This document shows, piece by piece, positions 27,246 through 35,798 of a DNA stretch of 64,000 bases. The position numbers and the translations under genes are program-made. The notes under the pieces are model-generated. The model saw only the letters and a list, made by a program, of their open reading frames with translations. It was not told the DNA's origin and made no database searches. Source of the DNA: Halopseudomonas litoralis (lineage in GTDB: Bacteria > Pseudomonadota > Gammaproteobacteria > Pseudomonadales > Pseudomonadaceae); contig NZ_LT629748.1 of the NCBI RefSeq assembly GCF_900105005.1, positions 2,418,001 through 2,482,000 of the forward strand, written 5' to 3'. Position 1 is the stretch's first letter; every line of letters starts with the position of its first letter.

Positions 27246-29210
27246 ATGAACAAGACCTTCTGTCTGACCGCATTATTGGCCGCCACTCTGTGGCTGCCCT
27301 ACCCCGCCACGGCTGACAGCCAGCCCGCGGAACCGGCAACCATTCAGGCCAATGCCGAGGTGCTGAAGCAACTGGATTTCAGCGAACGCCAGGCCTTCGA
27401 GGATGCCCGCCGCGGGTTTATCGCCGCTGCTGACAATGAGCCGCTGCTCAACCCCGATGGCAGCACGGCCTGGAACCGAGCGGCCTATGATTTTCTCGAT
27501 CAGCAGCCAGCGCCGGATACCGCCAACCCCAGTCTGTGGCGTCAGGCTCAGCTCAACAATATCCACGGCCTGTTCGAAGTGACCGAAGGGATCTACCAGA
27601 TCCGCGGCATGGATCTGGCCAATATGACAGTGGTCGAGGGCAAGACTGGCCTGATCATCATCGACCCGCTGCTCACCCCGACCACCGCCCGGGCCGCGCT
27701 GGACCTTTATCTGCAGCATCGCCCGGACAAGCCGGTGGTCGCGGTGATCTACACCCATAACCATGTGGACCACTTTGCCGGCGTGCGCGGTATCGTCAGC
27801 GACGAGGATATACGCAAGCAGCGGGTGCGCATCTATGCTCCCGAAGGCTTCATGGAGCACGCGATAAGCGAGAACGTGATCGCCGGCAATGCCATGACCC
27901 GCCGCGCCATGTATATGTATGGCACCGGTCTGCCGGCCGGCCCCACCGGGCATATCGACAATGGCCTGGGCAAAGCGTTGAGCATCGGCGCACTGACGCT
28001 GATTCCGCCCACCGACATCATCTCCAGCAATGGTCCGCAGACCATCGACGGCGTGGAGATCAACTTTCAACTGGCCCAGGGCAGCGAGGCGCAGTCCGAA
28101 TTCATGCTGTATTTCCCGGCCAGCCGGGTGCTGAATACCGCGGAGGTCACTTCGCACCAGTTGCACAATATCTACACCTTGCGGGGCGCAGAGGTACGTG
28201 ATGCCAACCGCTGGTCGCGTTATATCGACGAGGTGCTGGAACAGTACGGCCCGCGTACCGATATCCTGATTGCCCAGCATCACTGGCCGGTCTGGAGCCA
28301 GGATGAAGCCAGGCATTTTCTAAGCGCGCAACGGGACTTGTACAAGTACATCCATGATCAGAGCGTGCGCTTGATGAACAAGGGCTATCGCGCGGACGAG
28401 ATCGCCGAGCGTATCCAGTTACCCGACAGCCTCGCCAGCCAATGGAACGCCCGCGACTACTACGGCACGCTGCGGCACAACGCCCGCGCCATCTACCAGA
28501 AATATTTGGGTTGGTACGATGCCAACCCCGCCAGCCTCAACCCTTTATCAGCCCAGAAGGCAGCGCGCAAAAGCATGGAGTACATGGGCGGTATCGATCA
28601 GGTGATCGGCCGCGCCCGGCAGGACTTCGAGCAAGGCGAATACCGCTGGGTAGCCTCGGTCATGAGCCAGGCGGTGTTTGCCGAGCCGGACAACCAGACC
28701 GCCCGGGAACTGAATGCCGCTGCGCTGGAGCAGCTCGGTTATCAGGCCGAGTCCGGCCCGTGGCGCAACGTTTATCTATCCGGTGCCATGGAGCTGCGCA
28801 GCAGCACAAGCGAGCGCGCCGCCGGCGCCGTCGCTACCGACCTGCTGCAAGCGCTGGATACCGGGATGTTCTTCGATCTATTGGGCGTGCGGCTGAATGG
28901 CCCCAAGGCCGCAGGCAAGCATCTGGTGCTCAACTGGCACTTCACTGACACCCGGGAGCGGTTCCGCGTCAATCTGCAGAACGCCACGCTGACCTGGCTG
29001 CCCGAGCGCCAGGCCGAGCAGGCCGATGCCGGCATCACCATGACCCGAGCCACGCTGGATGCTATCCTGACCCAGCAAAACAGCTTCCCCGCCGCCATCA
29101 AGTCTGGCGAGATCAGCATCACCGGCAATCCGCAGGCGTTTCTCCAACTGATGAGCCTGATGGATGATTTCACCCCAGACTTTGCGCTGATCGAGCCGGT
29201 CAGCGACTAA
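27246..29210 (+). CDS. sdsA: periplasmic alkylsulfatase, metallo-beta-lactamase fold (SdsA-like)
   Basis: Type III sulfatase (654 residues) that hydrolyses primary alkyl sulfates such as SDS to alcohol and sulfate. A signal peptide (CLTALLAATLWLPYPATA) ends near residue 24. The zinc motif HxHxDH is His171, His173, Asp175, His176 (THNHVDHFAG), almost the same numbers as in P. aeruginosa SdsA1. Further ligands are expected in NTAEVTSHQ and QHHWPVW. A dimerisation domain and a C-terminal SCP2-like sterol-carrier domain (from about 525, ending LMSLMDDFTPDFALIEP) complete the family layout. In P. aeruginosa sdsA1 lies far from laoABC; here it is inside the operon, before laoR. Confidence 0.92.
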   Translation: MNKTFCLTALLAATLWLPYPATADSQPAEPATIQANAEVLKQLDFSERQAFEDARRGFIAAADNEPLLNPDGSTAWNRAAYDFLDQQPAPDTANPSLWRQAQLNNIHGLFEVTEGIYQIRGMDLANMTVVEGKTGLIIIDPLLTPTTARAALDLYLQHRPDKPVVAVIYTHNHVDHFAGVRGIVSDEDIRKQRVRIYAPEGFMEHAISENVIAGNAMTRRAMYMYGTGLPAGPTGHIDNGLGKALSIGALTLIPPTDIISSNGPQTIDGVEINFQLAQGSEAQSEFMLYFPASRVLNTAEVTSHQLHNIYTLRGAEVRDANRWSRYIDEVLEQYGPRTDILIAQHHWPVWSQDEARHFLSAQRDLYKYIHDQSVRLMNKGYRADEIAERIQLPDSLASQWNARDYYGTLRHNARAIYQKYLGWYDANPASLNPLSAQKAARKSMEYMGGIDQVIGRARQDFEQGEYRWVASVMSQAVFAEPDNQTARELNAAALEQLGYQAESGPWRNVYLSGAMELRSSTSERAAGAVATDLLQALDTGMFFDLLGVRLNGPKAAGKHLVLNWHFTDTRERFRVNLQNATLTWLPERQAEQADAGITMTRATLDAILTQQNSFPAAIKSGEISITGNPQAFLQLMSLMDDFTPDFALIEPVSD

Positions 29211-29256
29211 GCGGAGAAGCGGAAAAGGGGTCAGCAAGACAGTGAGAGATCAACCT

Positions 29257-29919
29257 ATGGCTGCAAAGCCAAGCACCCGAGAGCGTATCCTGCAAGCAAG
29301 CCTGGAGCTGTTCAACACCCAGGGCGAGCGCAACATCACCACCAATCACATCGCCAGTCACTTGGGCATTTCACCCGGCAATCTCTATTACCACTTCCGT
29401 AACAAACCCACGATAGTGGCTGAGCTGTTCACCGAGTTCGAAGGGAAGATGGAGGTCTTCTTTACTCTGCCCGAACAGGCCGCTGTCAATCTTGAAGACA
29501 AGGCCCGCTACCTGGAAAGCCTGCTGGATATCCTCTGGCAGTATCGTTTCATGCATCAGGGACTGGAATATCTACTCGAATCCGACCCCGAGTTGGCGGG
29601 CCGCTATCGGCAGTTTTCCCAGCGCAGTCTGTGCAACACCCAGAAAATCTATCTGGCATTTGCCGAGGCGGGGATTCTGCAGCTCAACGCACAACAGGCG
29701 GAAACTCTGAGCATCAATGTGTGGATTGTGCTGAGTTCATGGATGCAGTTTCTGACCACCACCCAGGGCGCGCAACTGAGCCTGAGCGAGCAGCTGCTGC
29801 GCCGGGGTATCTATCAAATACTGGTGCTGGAGGAAGGCTATGTGGTGCCGGCCTATCGGGAGGCGGTCACCTCCCTGTGCAACCGGCTCTATGTACCCTT
29901 GGAGGACATCACCTGCTGA
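29257..29919 (+). CDS. laoR: TetR-family regulator (LaoR-like)
   Basis: 220-residue TetR-type repressor. The helix-turn-helix is ITTNHIASHLGISPGNLYYH with FRNKPTIVAELF after it, the standard TetR recognition helix. The rest is an all-helical ligand-binding domain that probably senses a long-chain acyl, alcohol or aldehyde inducer. It ends the lao/sds operon, as laoR accompanies laoABC in P. aeruginosa. The best candidates for its operators are the palindromes at 23581 and 31792. A GTG at 29242 is an alternative start; MAAKPSTRERIL fits the family better. Confidence 0.85.
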   Translation: MAAKPSTRERILQASLELFNTQGERNITTNHIASHLGISPGNLYYHFRNKPTIVAELFTEFEGKMEVFFTLPEQAAVNLEDKARYLESLLDILWQYRFMHQGLEYLLESDPELAGRYRQFSQRSLCNTQKIYLAFAEAGILQLNAQQAETLSINVWIVLSSWMQFLTTTQGAQLSLSEQLLRRGIYQILVLEEGYVVPAYREAVTSLCNRLYVPLEDITC

Positions 29920-29942
29920 GAACCATTCACCGACACTGATCG

Positions 29943-31742
29943 CTACCGGCGGCGTCTGAACCAGGCGAACAGCGCCCAACCGATCAGCAAGATCAGAATG
30001 ACAACACCCACTAGCAATTGGGCGCCGTGGCGGGCAAGAAACTGTTCTCGGGCATTGCTGTTCAGTTGCTGCCAGGCGTTGTAATCCTTCGGCACTTCGA
30101 CCAGCCCGTGCTCGGCGACGAAGTCGTGATAGGCCTGCACCAGCTCGGCGACACGCTCGGGTTGCTGCGCCGCCAGGTCATCGCGTTCCAATGGATCCTC
30201 GCGCATATTGAACAGCAGCTTGCCGGACCGCGTAGCGATGGCGCTCGAGTTCGATACCACCAGCTTGTAGTCGCCTTGCCAGATGGCCATACCGCCGGCC
30301 AGCTCATAGACGATCACCTCATCCTCAGCATGGATACGCTCGCGCTCGCCACGCAGCAGCGGCGCCATGCTGGTACCCATGATGCGATGCACCTGGCGCT
30401 CCTGATACTCGCCATCCGGCGCCGGCGTACTGGCCAGTTCCAGCAGCGTCGGCGCGATATCGGTCACATAACCAAAGGCGGCGGTGCGCGAGCCCGGCTC
30501 GATCACACCCGGCAAACGCATGATCATGGGCACCCGCAGCCCGCCATTGAATGGAGAACCCTTGTAGGAATAGAACGGCGAGTTGGACGCATAGGCCCAG
30601 CCGGGGCCGTATTCGCTCCAACTGCCGGGGCGGCCCAGATCGGTCTGGTCCTGATCGTAGCGCAGGCGATAGAACAGCGGCGCGATATCGGTCAATACCG
30701 TAGACTCGGCGCCGTTGTCGCTCATGAAGATCACCAACGTGTTGTCATACTCGCCACTGGCCTTGAGGTGGTCGATAACCCGCCCGATATTCTCATCCAT
30801 GGCCTGTGCCATGCCCGCGTACACCGCCATCTGCCGGGCGCGGTAGGCGCGCTCTTCATCGCTGAGGCTGGCCCAGTCGATGGTCGGGGTATCGTAGAAG
30901 GTGCCCCAATCGCCGCTGACCACCGACTCTGCCGTGGCCGGCAGCAGCCCCAGCTCGGTCAACCGTTCATAGCGGCGCTGGCGGATGATATCCCAGCCCT
31001 CCTGATACGCCTCGGCATACTGCTCGACATAGGATTCCGGCGCTTGGTGCGGGGCATGCACCGCCTGGAATGCCAGGTAGGCGAAGAATGGCTGATCGCT
31101 GTCCGGCTCACTGCCCAGATACTCGATCAGCTTGTCGGCATCAAAGGACGACGAATAGAAATCCTCCGGCAACTTGATGGGTTGGCCATCCTCGACCCAG
31201 GTCGCGGTGCCGGCAGGCAGATAATGCTTGGCCTCCCAGTTGTCAGCCCCGCTCTCCAGCAACGCCACCGAGCGGTCGAACCCGCGGGCGTTGGGCAAAC
31301 TTTCCGGGCGACTGCCCAGGTGCCATTTACCGGCCATATAGGTACGGTAGCCAGCATCCTGCAGCAAAGCCGGAAAAGTCACGGCCTGGTCGTTGAGCCA
31401 AGTTTCGTAGCCAGGCTGGCCCTTCTGGTTGTCAGCCATGATCTCTTTCATATTGCCCATGCCGACCTTGTGACTGGTGACGCCGGTCAGCAGCATCGCA
31501 CGGGTTGGAGAACAGGTCGCGGCCACATTGAAGTTGCTGAACTGCAGCCCTTCGGCGGCCAGCTCATCGATGTTCGGCGTACTGATCTCACCGCCATAAG
31601 CGCCGGGATCGGAAAACCCCATATCGTCAGCGACGATCAACAGTATATTGGGGCGGGGGTCAGCCTCGCCGGATAACGGCACCAGTAGCGCCAGAGTACC
31701 CAGCAATCGGGCCAGGAGCGGAAATCTGAACATGGCATGCAA
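29943..31742 (-). CDS. type I (formylglycine) sulfatase, exported with C-terminal membrane anchor
   Basis: 599-residue arylsulfatase-like enzyme. The signal peptide (ARLLGTLALLVPLSGEA) ends near residue 27. The metal site starts with Asp39-Asp40 (VADDMGFSDPG), and the residue matured to formylglycine is Cys77 in CSPTR, followed by AMLLTG. Later metal ligands appear in FMSDNGAES. A C-terminal helix (LLVGVVILILLIGWALFAWF) and RRRR tail anchor it in the inner membrane, catalytic domain outside. No formylglycine-generating enzyme gene lies in the window. It converges on laoR, and its promoter carries the same operator as the lao operon. Substrate unknown: aryl or alkyl sulfate esters. ATG at 31733 is an alternative start. 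Confidence 0.88.
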   Translation of the reverse strand: MHAMFRFPLLARLLGTLALLVPLSGEADPRPNILLIVADDMGFSDPGAYGGEISTPNIDELAAEGLQFSNFNVAATCSPTRAMLLTGVTSHKVGMGNMKEIMADNQKGQPGYETWLNDQAVTFPALLQDAGYRTYMAGKWHLGSRPESLPNARGFDRSVALLESGADNWEAKHYLPAGTATWVEDGQPIKLPEDFYSSSFDADKLIEYLGSEPDSDQPFFAYLAFQAVHAPHQAPESYVEQYAEAYQEGWDIIRQRRYERLTELGLLPATAESVVSGDWGTFYDTPTIDWASLSDEERAYRARQMAVYAGMAQAMDENIGRVIDHLKASGEYDNTLVIFMSDNGAESTVLTDIAPLFYRLRYDQDQTDLGRPGSWSEYGPGWAYASNSPFYSYKGSPFNGGLRVPMIMRLPGVIEPGSRTAAFGYVTDIAPTLLELASTPAPDGEYQERQVHRIMGTSMAPLLRGERERIHAEDEVIVYELAGGMAIWQGDYKLVVSNSSAIATRSGKLLFNMREDPLERDDLAAQQPERVAELVQAYHDFVAEHGLVEVPKDYNAWQQLNSNAREQFLARHGAQLLVGVVILILLIGWALFAWFRRRR

Positions 31743-31787
31743 TCCCGTTTGTCGTTGTTGTTCTCAGCAAGAATCGCCTTTATTGAC

Positions 31788-31816
31788 TGTATAGAGCAAT
31801 TACTCTACTTTGTAAA
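31788..31816 (-). promoter_or_regulatory. promoter of the sulfatase gene
   Basis: On the minus strand TTTACA (31811-31816) and TATACA (31788-31793) are exactly 17 bases apart. The 16-bp palindrome at 31792-31807 fills the spacer and touches the -10, a classical arrangement for repression by steric block. Confidence 0.7.
31792..31807. promoter_or_regulatory. TetR-type operator in the sulfatase promoter
   Basis: TAGAGCAATTACTCTA (plus strand) departs by one base from TAGAGTAATTACTCTA and shares 14 of 16 positions with the copy at 23581. It lies inside the promoter spacer. Confidence 0.7.
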
Positions 31817-31832
31817 GAACCTGCCTGTCTGA

Positions 31833-31970
31833 TCAATCCAGCGGTCCCTGCAGGCGCCCCATGGTCTGGCATTCAGCCTGGCGACCGCTGGCGCAGCAGC
31901 CCAAGGGCTCAGCCAGGCGGAGATCGAACAGTTGGGCGCTGACCTTACGCCCATAGGCGCGGAGAGCGCT
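31833..31970 (-). other. possible small gene with no ordinary start codon
   Basis: On the minus strand a frame reading about 46 to 52 codons (ending GRLQGPLD, stop at 31833-31835) has codon use like its neighbours, with mostly G or C third positions and a sensible composition (IVWSALRAYGRKVSAQ ... AECQTMG, three cysteines). No ATG, GTG or TTG opens it nearby: a GGGGGAGGGTGAG ribosome-site-like stretch precedes an ATT. It could be a rare ATT-start gene, a gene remnant or chance. I do not recognise the product. Confidence 0.3.
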
Positions 31971-32039
31971 CCAGACAATATAGAGCTCACCCTCCCCCGT
32001 CTTGCTAGAATGCCCCTTTCCTCCCTGAGAATTGTTCAT

Positions 32040-32903
32040 ATGGATATCAGCCTGGCCCGCACCTTTCTGGAGATCGTTCGTTGCGGCAGCTTTGTCGCGG
32101 CGGCTGATCGGCTGCATGTCACCCAGGCCGCCATCACCTCGCGCATCCAGAGCCTGGAAAATCAGTTGAATTGCACGCTGTTCATCCGCAACCGCTCCGG
32201 TGCCCGGCTGACGGCTGATGGCGAGGCGTTCATTACCCATGCCACGCAGATGATTCAGGCCTGGGACAATGCCCAACGTGATCTGCCGCTGCTCAAGGGT
32301 TTCAGCGATGTGCTGCATGTGGGTGGTGAGGCCAGTTTGTGCACGCCGCTGATTCTGGACTGGGTGCGGGCGCTGCGTCGGGAGATTCGGGAACACTCCA
32401 TTCGCGCCGAGATCGGTGACAGCGGCACCTTGATGCAACGCGTCGAACAGGGTTCGCTGGATGCCGCGCTGGTTTATCAGCCGGAGTATCTACCTGGCCT
32501 GCAGGTCGAAGAGCTGCTGGAAGAAAAACTGATTCAGGTCTGCCTGCCCGGTCAGCGGGAGCCTTATGTGTATATCGATTGGGGCGAGAACTTCCGACGC
32601 CAGCATGATGCCGCCCTGCCCGACAAGGCCCGCGCCTCGGTCAGTTTCAATCTTGGTCCGCTGGCCTTGCAGTACATACTGGAGGCCGGCGGGTCAGGCT
32701 ATTTTCGCAGCCGCGTGGTACAGAGCTATCTGGATAATGGATTGCTTGAGGCGGTACACATGGCACCGGAGTTCAGCTTTCCCACCTATCTGGTGTATTC
32801 GCGCCAGCGCGAATCAGCGGTACTCAATCAGGCCTTGACGTTGCTGCGCGAACTGGCGCGTACCCCGCAGGACTGGTCCCAGCGCTGGGACCCGATGATC
32901 TGA
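32040..32903 (+). CDS. LysR-family transcriptional regulator
   Basis: 287-residue LysR-type regulator. The winged HTH is at residues 1-60 (DISLARTFLEIVRCGSFVAAADRLHVTQAAITSRIQSLE), followed by a substrate-binding domain (GGEASLCTPLILDWVRAL ...) without obvious damage. I chose MDISLART at 32040 over the longer frame because the family starts here. It is divergent from the sulfatase (297-base gap) and converges on the HPP/CBS gene. LysR regulator SdsB controls sdsA in another Pseudomonas, so a role in alkyl-sulfate control is possible, but the position alone does not show it. Confidence 0.88.
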   Translation: MDISLARTFLEIVRCGSFVAAADRLHVTQAAITSRIQSLENQLNCTLFIRNRSGARLTADGEAFITHATQMIQAWDNAQRDLPLLKGFSDVLHVGGEASLCTPLILDWVRALRREIREHSIRAEIGDSGTLMQRVEQGSLDAALVYQPEYLPGLQVEELLEEKLIQVCLPGQREPYVYIDWGENFRRQHDAALPDKARASVSFNLGPLALQYILEAGGSGYFRSRVVQSYLDNGLLEAVHMAPEFSFPTYLVYSRQRESAVLNQALTLLRELARTPQDWSQRWDPMI

Positions 32904-32919
32904 ACAGCCGCATACCCGA

Positions 32920-34065
32920 TCAGGCCAGATGGCTGACCAGATCGCGGTGCAGCGCCGCTATCACATCAGTCTGAGTCACCAGCCCAACCAGTTGCCCGTT
33001 ATCCAGCACCGGCAGGCAATGCAATCCCTGGTTCGACATCAGCGGAATCATGTCCACCACGTGCGTTTGTCCATCTACGGTGACCACCGGTGTGGTCATG
33101 ACCTTGTGCAGCGGCTGATCACGCCACAGGTTGATTCGCGTGGGCAGCATTCTCCCCATCGGCAGATCCAGTTGCGCCAGCAGATCGCCCAGACTGGTGA
33201 TGCCCTGCACCACACCTTCGCTGTCTACCACCGGCAGGGTTTTCACATGGTGGTGACGGAAAATTCGGATTGCCTGCATCACCGTGGTGTCCGGTCCAAC
33301 AGTGCGGATGTCTCGGGACATGATCTGTTCGGCGCGGATATCGCCCATCTTGCGTCGGAGCGCAGAGCTCTCGGTATCACGAATGATCTGCTCCAGATCG
33401 TGACGGGTAATATCGACAAAAGAACCGAATTGATCCAGCGCCCGATCCAGATCCTCCTCAGTGAAACCCACTCGCTGACCGGGCAGAATATCGCGGGTAT
33501 GGTGCAGGTCGGCTCTTGGCATCTGCTTCGGATAGCGCACGCCGGTCAGGTTGTTGTACAGCGTGGCGCAGAACAGCAGACAACATGCATTGAGCATGAC
33601 CGGCAACAGCAGCCAACCTCCCAACGGCCTCAACAGATCACCGGCAAGCACGACGACCAGCACCAGGGCGCAGGCCGGGGGATGTAGACAACGCAGCAAA
33701 GACATACCCAACACTACGCTGGCAACCGCACCCACAAGCAGCCAACTGAGAGGCAACGGTGGCAGAGGGAGGTGGAGCGCTGCGATACCGATTACGCCCG
33801 CCAGCAGATAACTGCCCAGCACTGGCCAGGGCTGGGCCAGCGCCCCGGACGAGACCACGAACAAGAGTACCGCCGAGGCGCCTGCCGGACCCAAAAGAAT
33901 CATCGCCGTGTTGTTGCCATACAGCAGATCTGATAGCCAGAAAGTGCAGGCCACCGCCACGCCCACGCCAGTCGCGGCACGCAGCCACTCCCCTGGGCGG
34001 GTCTGAATAGTACGCGGCAACCAACCGAATAAACGTCGGGATAGGGTCAGTAAACGACCAGACAT
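32920..34065 (-). CDS. HPP family membrane protein with CBS domain pair
   Basis: 381-residue protein. The N-terminal half has four or more transmembrane helices and the name-giving HPP motif at residues 128-130 (RCLHPPACALVLVVV). The C-terminal half (about 235-375) holds two CBS domains (EQIMSRDIRTVGPDTTVMQAIRIF and VMTTPVVTVDGQTHVVDMIPLM) that bind adenosine nucleotides. HPP proteins of plants and cyanobacteria move nitrite; the bacterial HPP-CBS proteins are uncharacterised transport or sensor proteins. AGGAG seven bases before the ATG at 34065 decides the start against 34107. Confidence 0.88.
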   Translation of the reverse strand: MSGRLLTLSRRLFGWLPRTIQTRPGEWLRAATGVGVAVACTFWLSDLLYGNNTAMILLGPAGASAVLLFVVSSGALAQPWPVLGSYLLAGVIGIAALHLPLPPLPLSWLLVGAVASVVLGMSLLRCLHPPACALVLVVVLAGDLLRPLGGWLLLPVMLNACCLLFCATLYNNLTGVRYPKQMPRADLHHTRDILPGQRVGFTEEDLDRALDQFGSFVDITRHDLEQIIRDTESSALRRKMGDIRAEQIMSRDIRTVGPDTTVMQAIRIFRHHHVKTLPVVDSEGVVQGITSLGDLLAQLDLPMGRMLPTRINLWRDQPLHKVMTTPVVTVDGQTHVVDMIPLMSNQGLHCLPVLDNGQLVGLVTQTDVIAALHRDLVSHLA

Positions 34066-34229
34066 CGTCATGCTCCTGCCGGCAGTAGGTGACGGCCAGA
34101 AGAGCACATCAGAAACCGGATTTTACCAATTGAGATAAGAAGGGCCAGCTATTCTGCCCACCGGCATAGCGATAGACAATTTAATAATAATTGAGAAGTG
34201 ATAAAGTTATTTTTATATAAGTACCTATG

Positions 34230-34422
34230 TCAGTCATGGTGCTGAGCTAGTGCCGTAGCTGGTGTGATGAGATAGGGTGTCAGCACGGGCGCCATGCTTT
34301 TCAGGACTTGTGCGGGAAGTGCTGAAGTGAAGTGGAACTTCGCGGCGTCGGCGCCGGGTACGAATGCGGTCAACGTCCCGAAGTGGTTCGGACCGAGAAA
34401 GAAAACGAAGGTTGCCGTGCGT
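34230..34422 (-). pseudogene. severed 3' end of the penicillin-binding protein gene
   Basis: Read on the minus strand from the target site, this stretch continues the frame of the PBP gene on the other side of the IS: ...NRT-ATFVFFLGPNHFGTLTAFVP..., 61 further residues to a TGA at 34230-34232. Joining at the duplicated CGCACGG keeps the frame without any shift or stop. It has no start signal of its own and is presumably silent. To the left, 34108-34229 is AT-rich and holds only the upstream region of the HPP/CBS gene. Confidence 0.85.
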
Positions 34423-35798
34423 GGGACTGTCAGATTTTTTGTGTTCGGGCCGTTAATGGCCTGCCATCAGGTAGGCCCTCACTTACCAGGTCGGCCTGGT
34501 GAAGCGATCTTCGTATAGGATCGCGAACTGATTCATAGCGGCTTTCCAGTCATGTGCCGCGTTACCCCAGTTGGCAGTGATATTACGTAGCGCCAACCAG
34601 ATCAACTTCGTCGCGGCCTCATCCGTTGGGAAGTGGCCCCGGGTTTTAATGATCTTACGCAACTGAGCGTTGATGCTTTCAATCGCATTGGTCGTATAGA
34701 TCACCTTTCGTATGGCGGGCGGGAACACAAAGAACGGAATGACCCTATCCCACGCACGCCGCCAGGCTGCTGTGACCGTCGGGTACTGCTTACCCCATGG
34801 CCCAGCTTCAAACGCGTCCAAAGCCTGCGCTGCGACCTCGGCGTTGAGCGCCTGATAGATGGGCTTGAGAGCTTTGGCCAGCTCTCTGCGCTTGTCCCAG
34901 CCTGCATAATCAAGGCTGTTGCGGATCAGATGTACAATGCAGGTCTGCAAGGTGGTATCCGGGAACACCGCACTCAGGGCTTCAGGTATGCCCTTCAGGC
35001 CGTCAGTCACGGCGATCAATATATCTTCTACGCCTCGGGTCTTCAGATCGTTGAACACCTTCATCCAGAATTTGGCGCCCTCCGTCGTTTCGATCCAGAT
35101 GCCCAGAATATCCCGTGTACCGTCCGGTAACACCCCAAGCGCTAGGTAAACGGCCTTATTGCGAACCAGGCCCTCGTCCCGAATTTTGACCCTCAAGGCA
35201 TCGAAAAAGATGACCGGGTACATTGGCTCCAAGGGGCGTTGCTGCCAAGCGCTAATCTCTTCCAATACGGCATCGGTAACCGAACTGATGAAGTCATGAG
35301 AAACATCGGTTCCGTACTGCTCGGCCAGGAAGGCTCGGATTTCACGAACCGTCATGCCTCGGGCATACATGGCAATGATCTTGTCGTCAAAGCCGGTAAA
35401 GCGGCGCTCATGCTTGGGAATCAGGATCGGGGCAAAGCTGCCGTCGCGGTCTCGGGGGATGTCCAGACGCAGCGGGCCATCATCGGTGAGCACTGTCTTG
35501 CCGCTCCGGCCGTTACGCTGGTTGCTCGCCCCCTCTGGGCGCTCAGCACCTTCAGGGTAGCCAAGGTGATGCCCTAGCTCGGCACCAAGGGCCCGCTCGA
35601 TCAACGCCTTCTTGAACGCCATCGAGGCATCCTGAATGGCTTCAGCGCTCATCGGGCCATTGACGAACTGATCAATCAGCTCTTTGGGAATTGCTGGTAG
35701 GTCTCGCGGGGTTTCACGCCCCGGCTTCTTCTTGGTCGGCATACATGCATCCTCTGCTGCAACATGTTATGCCCAAACACAAAATTTATGACACCCCC
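34423..35798 (-). mobile_element. IS256-family insertion sequence
   Basis: About 1,376 bp. Imperfect terminal repeats are seen at 34427-34450 and 35771-35794 (19 of 24 positions match, sharing TTTTGTGTT and GGGC), with G-rich outer ends. The flanks repeat CCGTGCG (34415-34421 and 35799-35805), 7 of the 8 bases expected for an IS256 target duplication. It carries one intact transposase gene and is inserted in the 3' part of a PBP gene, in the same direction. Confidence 0.9.
34483..35742 (-). CDS. IS256-family transposase
   Basis: 419-residue mutator-type DDE transposase, full length. The catalytic acidic residues are recognisable in FFDALRVKIRD (first Asp), AVTDGLKGIPEA (second Asp) and YTTNAIESINAQLRK (Glu), with the family's CxxH between them (TCIVHLIRNS). 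The N-terminal DNA-binding part (AIQDASMAFKKALIERALGAEL) is intact, so the element could be active. It reads in the same direction as the disrupted PBP gene. Confidence 0.96.
   Translation of the reverse strand: MPTKKKPGRETPRDLPAIPKELIDQFVNGPMSAEAIQDASMAFKKALIERALGAELGHHLGYPEGAERPEGASNQRNGRSGKTVLTDDGPLRLDIPRDRDGSFAPILIPKHERRFTGFDDKIIAMYARGMTVREIRAFLAEQYGTDVSHDFISSVTDAVLEEISAWQQRPLEPMYPVIFFDALRVKIRDEGLVRNKAVYLALGVLPDGTRDILGIWIETTEGAKFWMKVFNDLKTRGVEDILIAVTDGLKGIPEALSAVFPDTTLQTCIVHLIRNSLDYAGWDKRRELAKALKPIYQALNAEVAAQALDAFEAGPWGKQYPTVTAAWRRAWDRVIPFFVFPPAIRKVIYTTNAIESINAQLRKIIKTRGHFPTDEAATKLIWLALRNITANWGNAAHDWKAAMNQFAILYEDRFTRPTW

Noticed and set aside
30018..31676. 552-codon open frame opposite the sulfatase gene
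   Set aside because: Shadow of the sulfatase, whose motifs, signal peptide and promoter are all clear on the minus strand.
31805..31990. 61-codon GTG frame in the LysR-sulfatase gap
   Set aside because: Its ribosome-site-like bases touch the start codon and the composition is poor; the overlapping frame ending at 31833 looks more coding.
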